From: JBBPYC01 sp965218765
GTDB taxonomy: Bacteria > Pseudomonadota > Gammaproteobacteria > Burkholderiales > Burkholderiaceae_C
Reading direction: 5' to 3'
DNA length: 64,000 bases
NCBI GenBank assembly: GCA_965218765.1
Contig: CBDCLU010000005.1
Location: 124,001 to 188,000 of the forward strand
Shown: in pieces, positions 20,010-28,103 of the stretch
How positions within the stretch are numbered: position 1 is the stretch's first letter
Layout of the letters: every line of letters begins with the position of its first letter
Notes under the pieces: generated by a model
What the model saw: the letters and a program-made list of their open reading frames with translations, nothing else
The model's database searches: none
Told to the model about the DNA's origin: nothing
Translations under genes and position numbers: made by a program

Positions 20010-20504
20010 TCAGGCCGTCGCAACAGCCGGTGCAGCAGCGCCGGCCATGCCGGCAGCGCCCTGCTTCACGGCCTTGACGATGTTCTGATAGCCGGTGCAG
20101 CGGCAGATGTTGCCGTCGAGCTGCTCGCGGATCAGCGCGTCGTCGGCGCCCGGGTGCTGGCGCACCAGATCGATCGCGCTGATCACCATGCCGGGGGTGC
20201 AGAAGCCGCATTGCAGACCGTGGCATTCCTTGAACGCGGCCTGCATCGGGTGCATGGTGCCGTCTTCGGCCGCAATGCCTTCGATCGTCGTGATCTCGGC
20301 GCCGCCCGCCTGCACCGCAAGCATGTTGCAGGACTTGACCGCTTCGCCGTTGAGCATGACAGTGCAAGCGCCGCACTGCGCGGTGTCGCAGCCGACGTGC
20401 GTGCCGGTCAGACGCAGGTTCTCGCGCAGTGCGTGCACGAGCAGGGTGTTGGGCGGCACGTCGATGGTCTGCGACTTGCCGTTGACGGTGAACTGGACTT
20501 GCAT
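20010..20504 (-). CDS. coxS: Molybdenum hydroxylase small [2Fe-2S] subunit
   Basis: A 164-residue iron-sulfur subunit. Plant-type cluster ligands are C39, C44, C47 and C59 (CDTAQCGAC...C); the second cluster in the helical domain uses C99, C102, C134 and C136 (CGFC, CRC). It carries electrons from the Mo site of CoxL to the FAD of CoxM. It is the first gene of the minus-strand cluster coxS-L-M-D-E-G-xdhC. The start at 20504 matches the family N-terminus MQVQFTVNGK. An Ala-rich C-terminal tail (about 150-164) is extra. Confidence 0.93.
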   Translation of the reverse strand: MQVQFTVNGKSQTIDVPPNTLLVHALRENLRLTGTHVGCDTAQCGACTVMLNGEAVKSCNMLAVQAGGAEITTIEGIAAEDGTMHPMQAAFKECHGLQCGFCTPGMVISAIDLVRQHPGADDALIREQLDGNICRCTGYQNIVKAVKQGAAGMAGAAAPAVATA

Positions 20505-20770
20505 GTTGAATCGGGTCTCCGAGGCGGGTCTAGGGGGTCGGGTCTGGTGCGGCTGGCCTCGCGCTTTGCCAAAAGGGCCGGGCCGGTGCGGCGCTCGATC
20601 GGGCCGGCAACAGGTGCGATGCATTGTGCGCAACATCGCGCGGCTTTGCCAGCGTGGCACGATCGGCGGCGCTTGGGGTATTCCCGTGCCGGGATGGTTC
20701 GCACCGGCTCGGGGCACCCCGATCATCGATTTGCCTGAACTTCATAAGGAATATGCTTGGGGCGCATGCT
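20505..20770. promoter_or_regulatory. Divergent coxS/modA intergenic region
   Basis: The 266 bases between the divergent coxS and modA starts must hold both promoters. I see no convincing -35/-10 pair on either strand and no clear ModE-type palindrome. An AT-rich patch near 20740-20756 includes a possible ribosome-binding AAGGA, but also looks like the end of a repeat copy. Confidence 0.35.
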
Positions 20771-20806
20771 ATGCCTTCACTGTTTGCTATCAACAATGTA
20801 GTAGGT
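20740..20806 (-). repeat. Possible interspersed repeat copy over the modA start
   Basis: On the minus strand it contains TTGTTGATAGCAAACAG at one end and a TGAAGTTCA-like right end. The antisense reading, FAINNVV in ModA, resembles the AIKKLV/AIKKIV peptides made by other copies. It is more diverged than the others. Confidence 0.4.
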
Positions 20807-21577
20807 CGGGTCGTTGCTGCTTGTTGCCGGCGAGCGCTGGCGGCAGCCGCGGTGGCAGGCCTGGCGGGGCTTTGCCAAGCCGCCGACGTGAGCGTGGCGG
20901 TCGCGGCCAATTTCAGCGCCCCGATGCGTGAGATCGCCGCCGCGTTCGAACAAGCCAGCGGTCACAGGGTGCAGATGTCCAGCGGCTCCACGGCCAAGCT
21001 GTATGCGCAGATCAGCAACGGCGCGCCGTTTCAGCTGCTGCTCGCAGCCGATGCGGCCACGCCGGCCCGGCTGGAACGCGATGGCGCGGCCGTGGCCGGT
21101 TCACGCTTTACCTACGCGATCGGCAAGCTCGTGCTCTGGAGCCGGAACGCCGCGCTGGTCGATGCCGCTGGGGCGGTGCTGAACGACCCGAGCCGGATCG
21201 AGCGGCTCGCAATCGCGAACCCCAAGCTCGCGCCGTACGGCGCCGCTGCGCTGCAGGTGTTGCAGGCGCTGGGGCTTGAACAGCAGTTCGCCGCGAAGAT
21301 CGTGCAGGGCGAAAACATCGGCCAGGCCTTCCAGTTCGTGGCAACCGGCAACGCGCCGCTCGGCTTCGTCGCGCTGTCGCAGGTGATGCAGGGCGGCCGG
21401 ATCGGCGCAGGTTCGAGCTGGATCGTGCCGCAGCAGCTTTATGCGCCGATTGCGCAGGACGCGCTGCTGCTCAATGCCGGCGCGCAGGCACCGGCTGCGC
21501 GTGAGCTGCTCGCGTTCCTGCAAGGGCCGCAGGCTCGCACGATCATTGCGTCGTTCGGCTACGGGTCTGCGCCGTAG
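20771..21577 (+). CDS. modA: Molybdate ABC transporter substrate-binding protein
   Basis: A 268-residue periplasmic binding protein. A signal peptide covers residues 1-37 (Ala-rich core, cleavage near CQA-AD). The mature start DVSVAVAANFSAPMREIAAAFE and SSGSTAKLYAQISNGAPFQLLLAADA are typical of ModA; Ser residues in ANFS and SGST are the expected oxyanion contacts. It captures molybdate for the ModBC transporter encoded at 25146-27013. An alternative ATG at 20753 has AAGGA only two bases ahead. It is divergent from the molybdenum hydroxylase genes, consistent with supplying their cofactor metal. Confidence 0.85.
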   Translation: MPSLFAINNVVGRVVAACCRRALAAAAVAGLAGLCQAADVSVAVAANFSAPMREIAAAFEQASGHRVQMSSGSTAKLYAQISNGAPFQLLLAADAATPARLERDGAAVAGSRFTYAIGKLVLWSRNAALVDAAGAVLNDPSRIERLAIANPKLAPYGAAALQVLQALGLEQQFAAKIVQGENIGQAFQFVATGNAPLGFVALSQVMQGGRIGAGSSWIVPQQLYAPIAQDALLLNAGAQAPAARELLAFLQGPQARTIIASFGYGSAP

Positions 21578-21611
21578 CGTTGCCGGGTGCGATCGCCGCG
21601 CCCGGCAACGC
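21577..21611 (+). other. Strong hairpin after modA
   Basis: An 11-base perfect inverted repeat (GCGTTGCCGGG at 21577-21587, CCCGGCAACGC at 21601-21611) with a 13-base loop lies directly after the modA stop codon. No T-tract follows, so it may stabilise the 3' end or act with Rho rather than as a classical intrinsic terminator. Confidence 0.55.
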
Positions 21612-21670
21612 TGCCGCTGCCCGCGTTCGACTGCGTCAACTGCAAACACCCCATATCGGAGCCTGCCTCG

Positions 21671-22666
21671 ATGACTCACCTGCCCCCTATCAACCACCGT
21701 CGCACCTTGCTGCGCACCCTCACCGCCGCCATCGTGGCTGGCGCGGGGGCGGCCGCACTGCCTGCGTTGGCGGCTTATCCCGAGAAAGCCGTCAAGATCA
21801 TCGTGACGTTCACGCCCGGCGGCGCGAGCGACATCGTGGCGCGCGTGCTGGCCGAGCAGCTGTCGAAAAAGCTCGGCCAGCCATTCGTGGTGGACAACAA
21901 GCCGGGCGCCGGCGGCACCATCGGCGGCGCGGTGGTCGCAAATGCGGCACCGGACGGCTACACCTTGATGCTGTCGAACACCACACCGATCGCGCTCGGC
22001 CCGTTCACGCTGGAAAAACAACCCTACGACCCCGTCACTGCGTTTACCGAGATCGCGTATCTGGGCGCGGCGCCGCTGGTGGTGATGGCGAGCAAGCCGT
22101 CCGGCATCAAGACGCTGCCCGACATCGAAGCACAGGCGAAAAAGGAGGGCCAGTTGAACTTCGGCTCCGGCGGCCCTGGCTCGGTCGGCCACATCCACGG
22201 CGAACTGATCAAGAAAGGCACGGGCGCGAATCTGGTGCATGTGCCCTACCGCGGCGGCGCCCCGATGACGACCGACCTGATCGCCAACACGGTGCCGGTC
22301 GGCATCGACGTGATCACCGCCTACGTGCAGTTTTTCAAAAGCGGCCAGCTCGTGCCGCTGGCCGTGACGGGCACCACACGCTCGCCGTTGATGCCGGATG
22401 TGCCGACCGTCGTCGAACTGGGAAGCCCGAAACTGGTGCTCGAGAATTTCTTCGGCCTGACAGGACCTGCCAAGCTGCCGGCCGACATCGTCACGCGCTT
22501 GAACACCGCTTGCAACGAGGTGCTGGCCATGCCCGAGGTGCAGAAGAAATTCACCGAACTCGGCATCGTCGCAACGCCGAAAACGCCGGCCGAGTTCACG
22601 CAGTTCGTAAAGGAGCAGGTGGAGGTGCTTGGGCCGGCGGTGAAGGCAGCGGGGGTCAAGCTGTAG
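21671..22666 (+). CDS. Bug-family (TctC) tripartite tricarboxylate transporter receptor
   Basis: A 331-residue periplasmic binding protein. An Arg-rich N-terminus and hydrophobic 15-33 form a signal peptide ending ALAA, followed by the Bug-family start YPEKAVKIIVTFTPGGASDIVARVLAEQL, then VVDNKPGAGGTIGGAVVANAAPDGYTL and VPYRGGAPMTTDLIA. Such receptors are hugely expanded in Bordetella and Comamonadaceae, and most are orphans without tctAB genes nearby, as here. The ligand is a carboxylate or aromatic acid that cannot be specified. It interrupts the space between modA and modBC. Confidence 0.9.
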   Translation: MTHLPPINHRRTLLRTLTAAIVAGAGAAALPALAAYPEKAVKIIVTFTPGGASDIVARVLAEQLSKKLGQPFVVDNKPGAGGTIGGAVVANAAPDGYTLMLSNTTPIALGPFTLEKQPYDPVTAFTEIAYLGAAPLVVMASKPSGIKTLPDIEAQAKKEGQLNFGSGGPGSVGHIHGELIKKGTGANLVHVPYRGGAPMTTDLIANTVPVGIDVITAYVQFFKSGQLVPLAVTGTTRSPLMPDVPTVVELGSPKLVLENFFGLTGPAKLPADIVTRLNTACNEVLAMPEVQKKFTELGIVATPKTPAEFTQFVKEQVEVLGPAVKAAGVKL

Positions 22667-22692
22667 CCGGCGGTCGGCGCGCGCCTGACGGG

Positions 22693-23001
22693 TCAGGACG
22701 GCGGCAGGTGCATCGAGTCCGAAGCGCCATCGGATTGATTTGAATCCTTGCCTTTCGCAAGCGACGGGTCGTCGAGCGCCTGGCCGTTTTGCGGATCGCG
22801 CGGGATGACACCTTCCGGTGAGCTGGCGGACTGAACCTTCTTCGCCACGCCATCCTTCGCTGCGTCATCGTTGGGCGCGGGCAACGAGTCGGCTGCTGCC
22901 TGCTGCGCCACGCGCTCGGCTTCCTGTGGGGTTCGATTGCGCGGCTGCTCCTCGGCAGCCGGCGGCGCTTGTTTCAAATCACGGGGTTGCGGATTGGTCA
23001 T
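22693..23001 (-). CDS. Small hydrophilic protein, unknown function
   Basis: A 102-residue protein rich in Pro, Gln, Ala, Asp and Ser (MTNPQPRDLKQAPPAAEEQPR...), predicted to be disordered with no membrane segment or known motif. The start at 23001 is the most likely; the frame is open 23 codons further. It lies in a spacer between the Bug receptor gene and the alpha/beta hydrolase gene, on the opposite strand. Amino-acid bias rather than homology is the only support, so this is tentative. Confidence 0.5.
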   Translation of the reverse strand: MTNPQPRDLKQAPPAAEEQPRNRTPQEAERVAQQAAADSLPAPNDDAAKDGVAKKVQSASSPEGVIPRDPQNGQALDDPSLAKGKDSNQSDGASDSMHLPPS

Positions 23002-23158
23002 GGCGAAAGTTTCTTGATCGAGGCTGATTCGTATTGCGTGCAACGGGCGCTTCAGGACTGCTCCTGGCAACGGTGGGATTGCAAATCAGGCCGGAGCAAG
23101 TCGAGTGCCTGTCGCCGCGCCAAAATCGGGTCGAGCCCTGGCATTTTTCCTGACCACC

Positions 23159-24055
23159 ATGACACCGCCCTCATCGACCACCGACGCACCGATCCACACC
23201 CCAGCGCAAGCCGCTTCGCTCGAAGCGGCCGCGCGCCGTGTCGAAACACCATGCGGCGATGCGCAATCGATGGTCTGGCACGCCTGGGGGATGTCGAGCG
23301 GCGGCTCGCCGATCGTGCTGCTGCACGGCGGCTCGGGCAGCTGGAACCATTGGGTCCGCAACATCGAGCCACTGGTGCGCGCTGGCCATCAGGTGCTGGT
23401 GCCGGACCTGCCGGGCTTCGGGGACTCGGCACGGCCACCGGCCGGCCGTGATGCGGATGCGCTGCCGCGCTGGGTCGAGCTCGGGTTGGAGACATTGCTC
23501 GGTTCGGCCGCCTGCGACGTGGTCGGTTTCTCGTTCGGCGGCATGGTCGCGGGTCTGCTGGCTGCGCAGTGGCCGCTGCGCGTGCGGCGGCTGGTGCTGG
23601 TCGGCGCGCCGGCCCTGACGGCCGACCCAGACCGCGAGCTGGGCCTGAAAAGCTGGCAGCATCTGACCGACGATGCGCAGCGCCTGGCAGCGCTCCGTTT
23701 CAACCTGCGGCAGTTGATGCTCGCGCACGATGCATCGGTGGACGAACTGGCGCTGTCGCTGCACATGGCGAACCTCCTGCGCGACCGCATGCAGCGCCGC
23801 GTGCTGTCCAAGACCGACATCCTGCTGCGCACGCTGGCGCAGGTCGAATGCCCGGTGTTCGGCATCTGGGGCGAGCTGGACGCGCTGTACCAGGGCCGCA
23901 TCGACATCATCGGTCCAGCGCTCGCGCACGCGCCGCTGTTCCAGTCGCTCGCGCTGGTTCCCGATGCGGGGCATTGGGTGCAGTACGAAGCCGCGCCGGC
24001 CTTCGATGCAGCGCTGGTCGATGCACTGTCAGCGCCGTTGCTCGCCACCGCGTGA
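23159..24055 (+). CDS. Alpha/beta hydrolase
   Basis: A 298-residue cytosolic alpha/beta-hydrolase. It shows the oxyanion-hole motif LLHGGSGSWNHW, DLPGFGDSA, the nucleophile elbow GFSFGG, an acid in WGELDALY and the catalytic His in DAGHWVQYE. All triad elements are present. It resembles C-C hydrolases and esterases of aromatic breakdown, but the substrate is not determinable. The start at 23159 precedes a Thr/Pro/Ala-rich N-terminus of about 15 residues. A YghU-like glutathione transferase gene follows on the same strand. Confidence 0.87.
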   Translation: MTPPSSTTDAPIHTPAQAASLEAAARRVETPCGDAQSMVWHAWGMSSGGSPIVLLHGGSGSWNHWVRNIEPLVRAGHQVLVPDLPGFGDSARPPAGRDADALPRWVELGLETLLGSAACDVVGFSFGGMVAGLLAAQWPLRVRRLVLVGAPALTADPDRELGLKSWQHLTDDAQRLAALRFNLRQLMLAHDASVDELALSLHMANLLRDRMQRRVLSKTDILLRTLAQVECPVFGIWGELDALYQGRIDIIGPALAHAPLFQSLALVPDAGHWVQYEAAPAFDAALVDALSAPLLATA

Positions 24056-24168
24056 ATGTTGTCGCGTCTGCAGCCACGAATCGAATCCTCTAAAGTGAAC
24101 CGTTCGTCTGCGTCTTCAGCAGCCATTCTTTTTTGACGCGTCGTGATCCGGCGCCGGGAGCGTCACGC

Positions 24169-25047
24169 ATGGCCGAAACCTCATCCACCTACACCCCGCC
24201 CGAGGTCTGGACCTGGGACCAGCAAAGCGGCGGCAAGTTCGCCAGCATCAACCGGCCCGTCGCCGGGCCGACACATGACAAGGAGCTGCCGGTGGGCCGC
24301 CATCCGATGCAGCTTTATTCGCTCGCGACACCGAACGGTGTGAAGGTCACGGTAATGCTCGAAGAGCTGCTCGCAGCCGGCCACACCGGCGCCGAGTACG
24401 ACGCGTGGCTGATCAAGATCGGCGACGGCGACCAGTTCGGCAGCGGCTTCGTCAGCGTGAATCCGAACTCGAAAATTCCCGCACTGATGGACCGCAGCGG
24501 GCCGACACCGATCCGCGTGTTCGAGTCCGGCGCGATCCTCATGCATCTGGCCGAGAAGTTCGGCGCTTTCTTGCCGACCGATCAGGCCAAGCGCGCCGAA
24601 TGCCTGTCCTGGCTGTTCTGGCAGATGGGCAGCGGGCCGTACCTGGGCGGGGGCTTCGGGCATTTTTATGCGTATGCGCCAACCAAGATGGAGTACCCGA
24701 TCAACCGCTTCGCGATGGAAGTCAAGCGGCAGCTCGATGTACTGGATCGGCGCCTGGCTGATAACGAGTACCTGGGCGGCGCCGACTACACCGTGGCCGA
24801 CATCGCAGTCTGGCCGTGGTACGGCGGTCTCGTGAAAGGCGTGCTGTACGACGCCGGCAAGTTTCTGGACGTGCAGCAATACCGGCACGTGCAGCGCTGG
24901 GCCGAGCAGATCGGCAAGCGCCCGGCGGTGCAGCGCGGGCGCATGGTCAACCGCATATTCGGCGACCCATCGAGCCAGTTGCATGAACGGCATGATGCGA
25001 GCGACTTCGCTACCAAGACGCAGGACAAGATGCAGGCGAACGCGTGA
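24169..25047 (+). CDS. yghU: YghU-like glutathione S-transferase
   Basis: A 292-residue protein, close in length to E. coli YghU (288). It opens with YTPPEVWTWDQQSGGKFASINRP, followed by the thioredoxin-fold domain LYSLATPNGVKVTVMLEEL, NPNSKIPAL and ESGAILMHLAEKFG, then a helical C-terminal domain with GGADYTVADIAVWPWYG. YghU binds two glutathiones and reduces organic hydroperoxides and disulfides. The start at 24169 is the family N-terminus; a TTG twelve codons upstream is in frame. Confidence 0.9.
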   Translation: MAETSSTYTPPEVWTWDQQSGGKFASINRPVAGPTHDKELPVGRHPMQLYSLATPNGVKVTVMLEELLAAGHTGAEYDAWLIKIGDGDQFGSGFVSVNPNSKIPALMDRSGPTPIRVFESGAILMHLAEKFGAFLPTDQAKRAECLSWLFWQMGSGPYLGGGFGHFYAYAPTKMEYPINRFAMEVKRQLDVLDRRLADNEYLGGADYTVADIAVWPWYGGLVKGVLYDAGKFLDVQQYRHVQRWAEQIGKRPAVQRGRMVNRIFGDPSSQLHERHDASDFATKTQDKMQANA

Positions 25048-25145
25048 CGCGCCTGGCGCGCTCGCCGCGGGCAAGCAGCGGGCTCGCATCCGGCACAGGA
25101 GGGATGCCCGCCGGTTCTCCATGACCCTCGCATACCATCGCCCGC

Positions 25146-25841
25146 ATGGGTTTGCTCACCAATGGGGACTGGCAAGCGATTGCGTTGACGTTGCGCCTGG
25201 CGGCGGTCAGCACGGTGGTGCTGCTGGTGCTGGCCACGCCGCTTGCCTGGTGGCTGGCTCGCACCCGATCGCGCTGGCGCGCACCGGTGCATGCGCTGGT
25301 CGCGTTGCCGCTGGTGCTGCCGCCGACGGTGCTGGGCTTTTACCTGCTCGTCACGCTCGGGCCGCACGGCGTGGTCGGGCGCATGATGCAGGCGATGGGC
25401 CTCGAGCTGTTGCCGTTCACGTTCGGTGGCCTCGTGGTCGGCTCGGTGATCTATTCGCTGCCGTTCGCGGTGCAGCCGATAGCGAATGCGTTCGAGGCGA
25501 TCGGCACGCGTCCGCTTGAAGTGGCGGCCACGCTGCGCGCGGGCCCGTGGGATGCGTTCTGGCGCGTCGCGCTGCCGCTCGCGCGCCCGGGCTTCGTGAC
25601 GGCGGCGGTGCTGAGTTTTGCGCACACGCTCGGCGAATTCGGCGTGGTGCTGATGATCGGCGGCAACATCCCGGGCGTCTCGCGCGTGTTGTCGGTGCAG
25701 ATCTACGACCATGTGGAAGCGATGGACTATGGTGCGGCGCACCGGCTCGCCGCGCTGATGCTGGTGTTCGCATTCGGGGTGCTGCTCGCGCTCTATGCGC
25801 TGGGAAGCCGGCGGCGCGCCGCGCATGGGTGGTGGGCTTGA
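25146..25841 (+). CDS. modB: Molybdate ABC transporter permease
   Basis: A 231-residue inner-membrane protein with five predicted membrane segments. The ABC permease EAA-type loop is EVAATLRAGPWDAFWRVALPLARPG, followed by LSFAHTLGEFGVVLMIGGNIPG, a strong ModB signature. It forms the channel for molybdate handed over by ModA. Its TGA overlaps the start region of modC. Unusually, modA is not adjacent but 3.6 kb upstream across three unrelated genes. Confidence 0.93.
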   Translation: MGLLTNGDWQAIALTLRLAAVSTVVLLVLATPLAWWLARTRSRWRAPVHALVALPLVLPPTVLGFYLLVTLGPHGVVGRMMQAMGLELLPFTFGGLVVGSVIYSLPFAVQPIANAFEAIGTRPLEVAATLRAGPWDAFWRVALPLARPGFVTAAVLSFAHTLGEFGVVLMIGGNIPGVSRVLSVQIYDHVEAMDYGAAHRLAALMLVFAFGVLLALYALGSRRRAAHGWWA

Positions 25842-27013
25842 GTCAGCCGGTCGGCGCCGGCCGGTCTAGCGATGAAGACCGGCATCCCATCCACGCACGA
25901 ACGCTTCAGCTCCGGCTGCATTTGCAGCGCGGCGCGGCATTCGCGCTGGGTGTCGACCTCGTGCTGCCCGCACACGGGATCACGGCGATATGGGGCGCAT
26001 CCGGCTCCGGCAAGACCACGCTGCTGCGCTGCGTGGCGGGCCTGGAGCGCCCGAGCCATGCGTTGCTCCGGATCGGCCGCAGCGTCTGGCAGGACGATGC
26101 GCAGCGCTGCTTCGTGCCGACGCATCGGCGCGCGATCGGCATGGTGTTCCAGGAAGCGAGCCTGTTCGACCATCTGGACGTGCGCCGCAACATCGACTTC
26201 GGTGTGCGGCGCGCGAACCGGCAGGCGCGCATTGCGCGGCAGTCGGTCGCGCTCGACGACGTAGTCGAACTGCTGGGCATCGGCGCGTTGCTGCACCGCC
26301 GTCCCTCCACGCTGTCAGGCGGCGAACGCCAGCGCGTGGCGATCGCACGCGCGCTGGCCGCTGCCCCCGAATTGCTGTTGATGGACGAGCCGCTGACCGC
26401 GCTCGACCCCGCGCGCCGCCAGGAAATCCTGCCTTACCTGGAGCGCCTGCGCGACGAGCTGCATGTTCCGATGCTGTACGTGAGCCATTCGGCTGATGAA
26501 GTCGCGCGGCTGGCCGACACGCTGGTGCTGCTCGAGCAGGGCACGGTGCGGGCCTGTGGGCCGGTGGCCGAGACGCTGTCGCGCATCGACCTTGCGCTGC
26601 CGCTCGGCGAGGATGCCGGCGTGTTGCTGCACGGTGTGCTGGTCGAGCGGGATCGGCAGTGGCAACTGTGCGCGGTGCGGCTGGCCGGCGATGCGGCGGA
26701 TGCCGGGCCCGACCGCTTGCTGTGGCTGCGCGACAGCAGCCTCGATCTTGGCGCTTGCGTGCGCGTGCGCGTGCTGGCGCGCGATGTCAGTCTCGCGCTT
26801 GCGCCGCCGGCAGCCAGCAGCATTCAGAACGTGCTGCGCTGCGAGATCGACACCATCGCGGACGACGCGCATCCGGCGCAGGCGCTGGTGCGGCTCGCCA
26901 TCGGCGATGCCTGGCTGCTGTCACGCCTGACCCGGCGCGCGGTGCATCAGCTCGGTCTGCAGCGCGGCATGACGGTCTGGGCGCAGGTCAAGTCGGCGGC
27001 GATTGCACTGTAG
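25832..27013 (+). CDS. modC: Molybdate ABC transporter ATP-binding protein
   Basis: About 390 residues. The ABC domain has Walker A GASGSGKTT, a Q-loop in GMVFQEASLFDHL, signature LSGGERQR and Walker B LLLMDEPLTALD; the C-terminal third is a TOBE/mop-like molybdate-binding domain (from about residue 285). The start is uncertain. No ATG lies near the modB end, but GTG at 25832 and TTG at 25838 are in frame, the latter overlapping the modB stop as TTGA. Either implies coupling to modB. Confidence 0.9.
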   Translation: MGLSQPVGAGRSSDEDRHPIHARTLQLRLHLQRGAAFALGVDLVLPAHGITAIWGASGSGKTTLLRCVAGLERPSHALLRIGRSVWQDDAQRCFVPTHRRAIGMVFQEASLFDHLDVRRNIDFGVRRANRQARIARQSVALDDVVELLGIGALLHRRPSTLSGGERQRVAIARALAAAPELLLMDEPLTALDPARRQEILPYLERLRDELHVPMLYVSHSADEVARLADTLVLLEQGTVRACGPVAETLSRIDLALPLGEDAGVLLHGVLVERDRQWQLCAVRLAGDAADAGPDRLLWLRDSSLDLGACVRVRVLARDVSLALAPPAASSIQNVLRCEIDTIADDAHPAQALVRLAIGDAWLLSRLTRRAVHQLGLQRGMTVWAQVKSAAIAL

Positions 27014-27015
27014 CT

Positions 27016-27204
27016 TCAGGCACACCCGCTATGCGAACGCGGGCCAATCGTAGGCTGCTGCCGAAGCTGCTGCACCAAGAAGCCGGCCGGACGCTCCAGC
27101 ACGCCGCCGGTCCGAAGCCATCCGTGTTGGCTGTCGTCGCCATCGGCGCAGGCAGCCAGCGAAAGCAGGATGGCACCGGCGAGGGTGGCGAGCATGGGTT
27201 TCAT
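27016..27204 (-). CDS. Small putative lipoprotein
   Basis: A 62-residue protein with a convincing lipoprotein signal: MKPM, hydrophobic core LATLAGAILLSL, and lipobox LAAC with Cys at residue 19. The mature part is only about 44 residues, with no known domain. A weak GAAAG-type ribosome site lies upstream. It sits between modC and the broken modA-like gene on the latter's strand. It could be a true small envelope protein or the remnant of a larger lipoprotein. Confidence 0.5.
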   Translation of the reverse strand: MKPMLATLAGAILLSLAACADGDDSQHGWLRTGGVLERPAGFLVQQLRQQPTIGPRSHSGCA

Positions 27205-27252
27205 CGCGATGCGGTCTTTCTTTCAGTGGGGGGGATGTGGGAGAGGTGCGCG

Positions 27253-28047
27253 TCAAGGCGCCTTGAAGCCTGCACCTCGCAACGCGGCCTGGCCGGCACC
27301 GTCGATCAACTGATCGGCGAAGGCCTGTGCCTCATCGGGCGCGCCGGTCCGCACCGAAACGCCGTAAGCTGCGCCCATGTTGATCGCAGGTGGAACGTCG
27401 ATCACCTGCAGCATCGGTTGCCGCTACCGCGCGGCGGCAGCGTTGGTGCAGCAGGTCAGAAACAGGTCGGCCTGGCCTTCGGCCACCAACTGTCCATAGA
27501 CACTGCGGCCGGCCGGTGGCGCTGGAGAATGGGGGCCGCCCGTCAGCTGCAGCGCCTTGGCGGCAAGCTTGCCGGCCGAGCCGGCCGGCCCGGCGCCGAT
27601 CTGCTCGACGCGCTTGAACAATTCGAATGCATAGTCACCGGACGGATCGGCATCCGGCGTCGAGGTACCGAGCTTGACGGCCAGCTCCAGCATGGTCGCC
27701 ACCAGCGTGTCGGTGCTCACGGCAAGACCTGCGCGTGCGAGGCCGCAGAGTTCATTGCGCGCAAAGCGCCGGGTTGCGCCAAAACTGCCGTCCGAGCTCA
27801 GACGCTCGGGATGCGCCATGTTGGCCGATGCGAACACATCGGCTGGCGCACCACTTTCGATGCGCTCGCGCAGCAGGCCGGAAGCGCCGAACGTCAGCAC
27901 CACCTTGAGGCCAGGGCGTGCAGCCTCGAACGCGTGGGCCGCCTCGGTCATCGGCTCGCGCAGGCTGCCGGCAGCGAACACGTTCAAAGCTTGCAACGGC
28001 GGCTGTGCTCCCGCTGGCAGGGCAGGCAGCGCCATCAACAGCAGCAC
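27253..28047 (-). pseudogene. Second ModA-like binding protein gene with in-frame TAG
   Basis: The frame encodes a ModA-family protein: short signal-like start (VLLLMALPALPAGAQ), mature LNVFAAGSLREPMTEAAHAFEAARPGLKVVLTFGASG, then GAPADVFASANM. At codon 208 (27424-27426) there is a TAG. The same frame then continues for 56 codons with family-like sequence (VIDVPPAINMGAAYGVSV...FADQLIDGAGQAAL) to a TGA at 27253. A point nonsense mutation is the simplest reading. No ATG is found; GTG at 28047 is the likely start and gives a very short signal peptide. The paralogue at 20771 is intact. Confidence 0.75.
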
Positions 28048-28103
28048 CGCGCCTGCTGCCAGCCCTGCTCGTATGTGAAGCGCAGCACGTCAGTTGCTTC
28101 CAG

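Noticed and set aside
20743..20755. Possible ModE-like palindrome CATA-AGGAA-TATG before modA
   Set aside because: The four-base arms are too short, and the sequence overlaps the end of a probable repeat copy.
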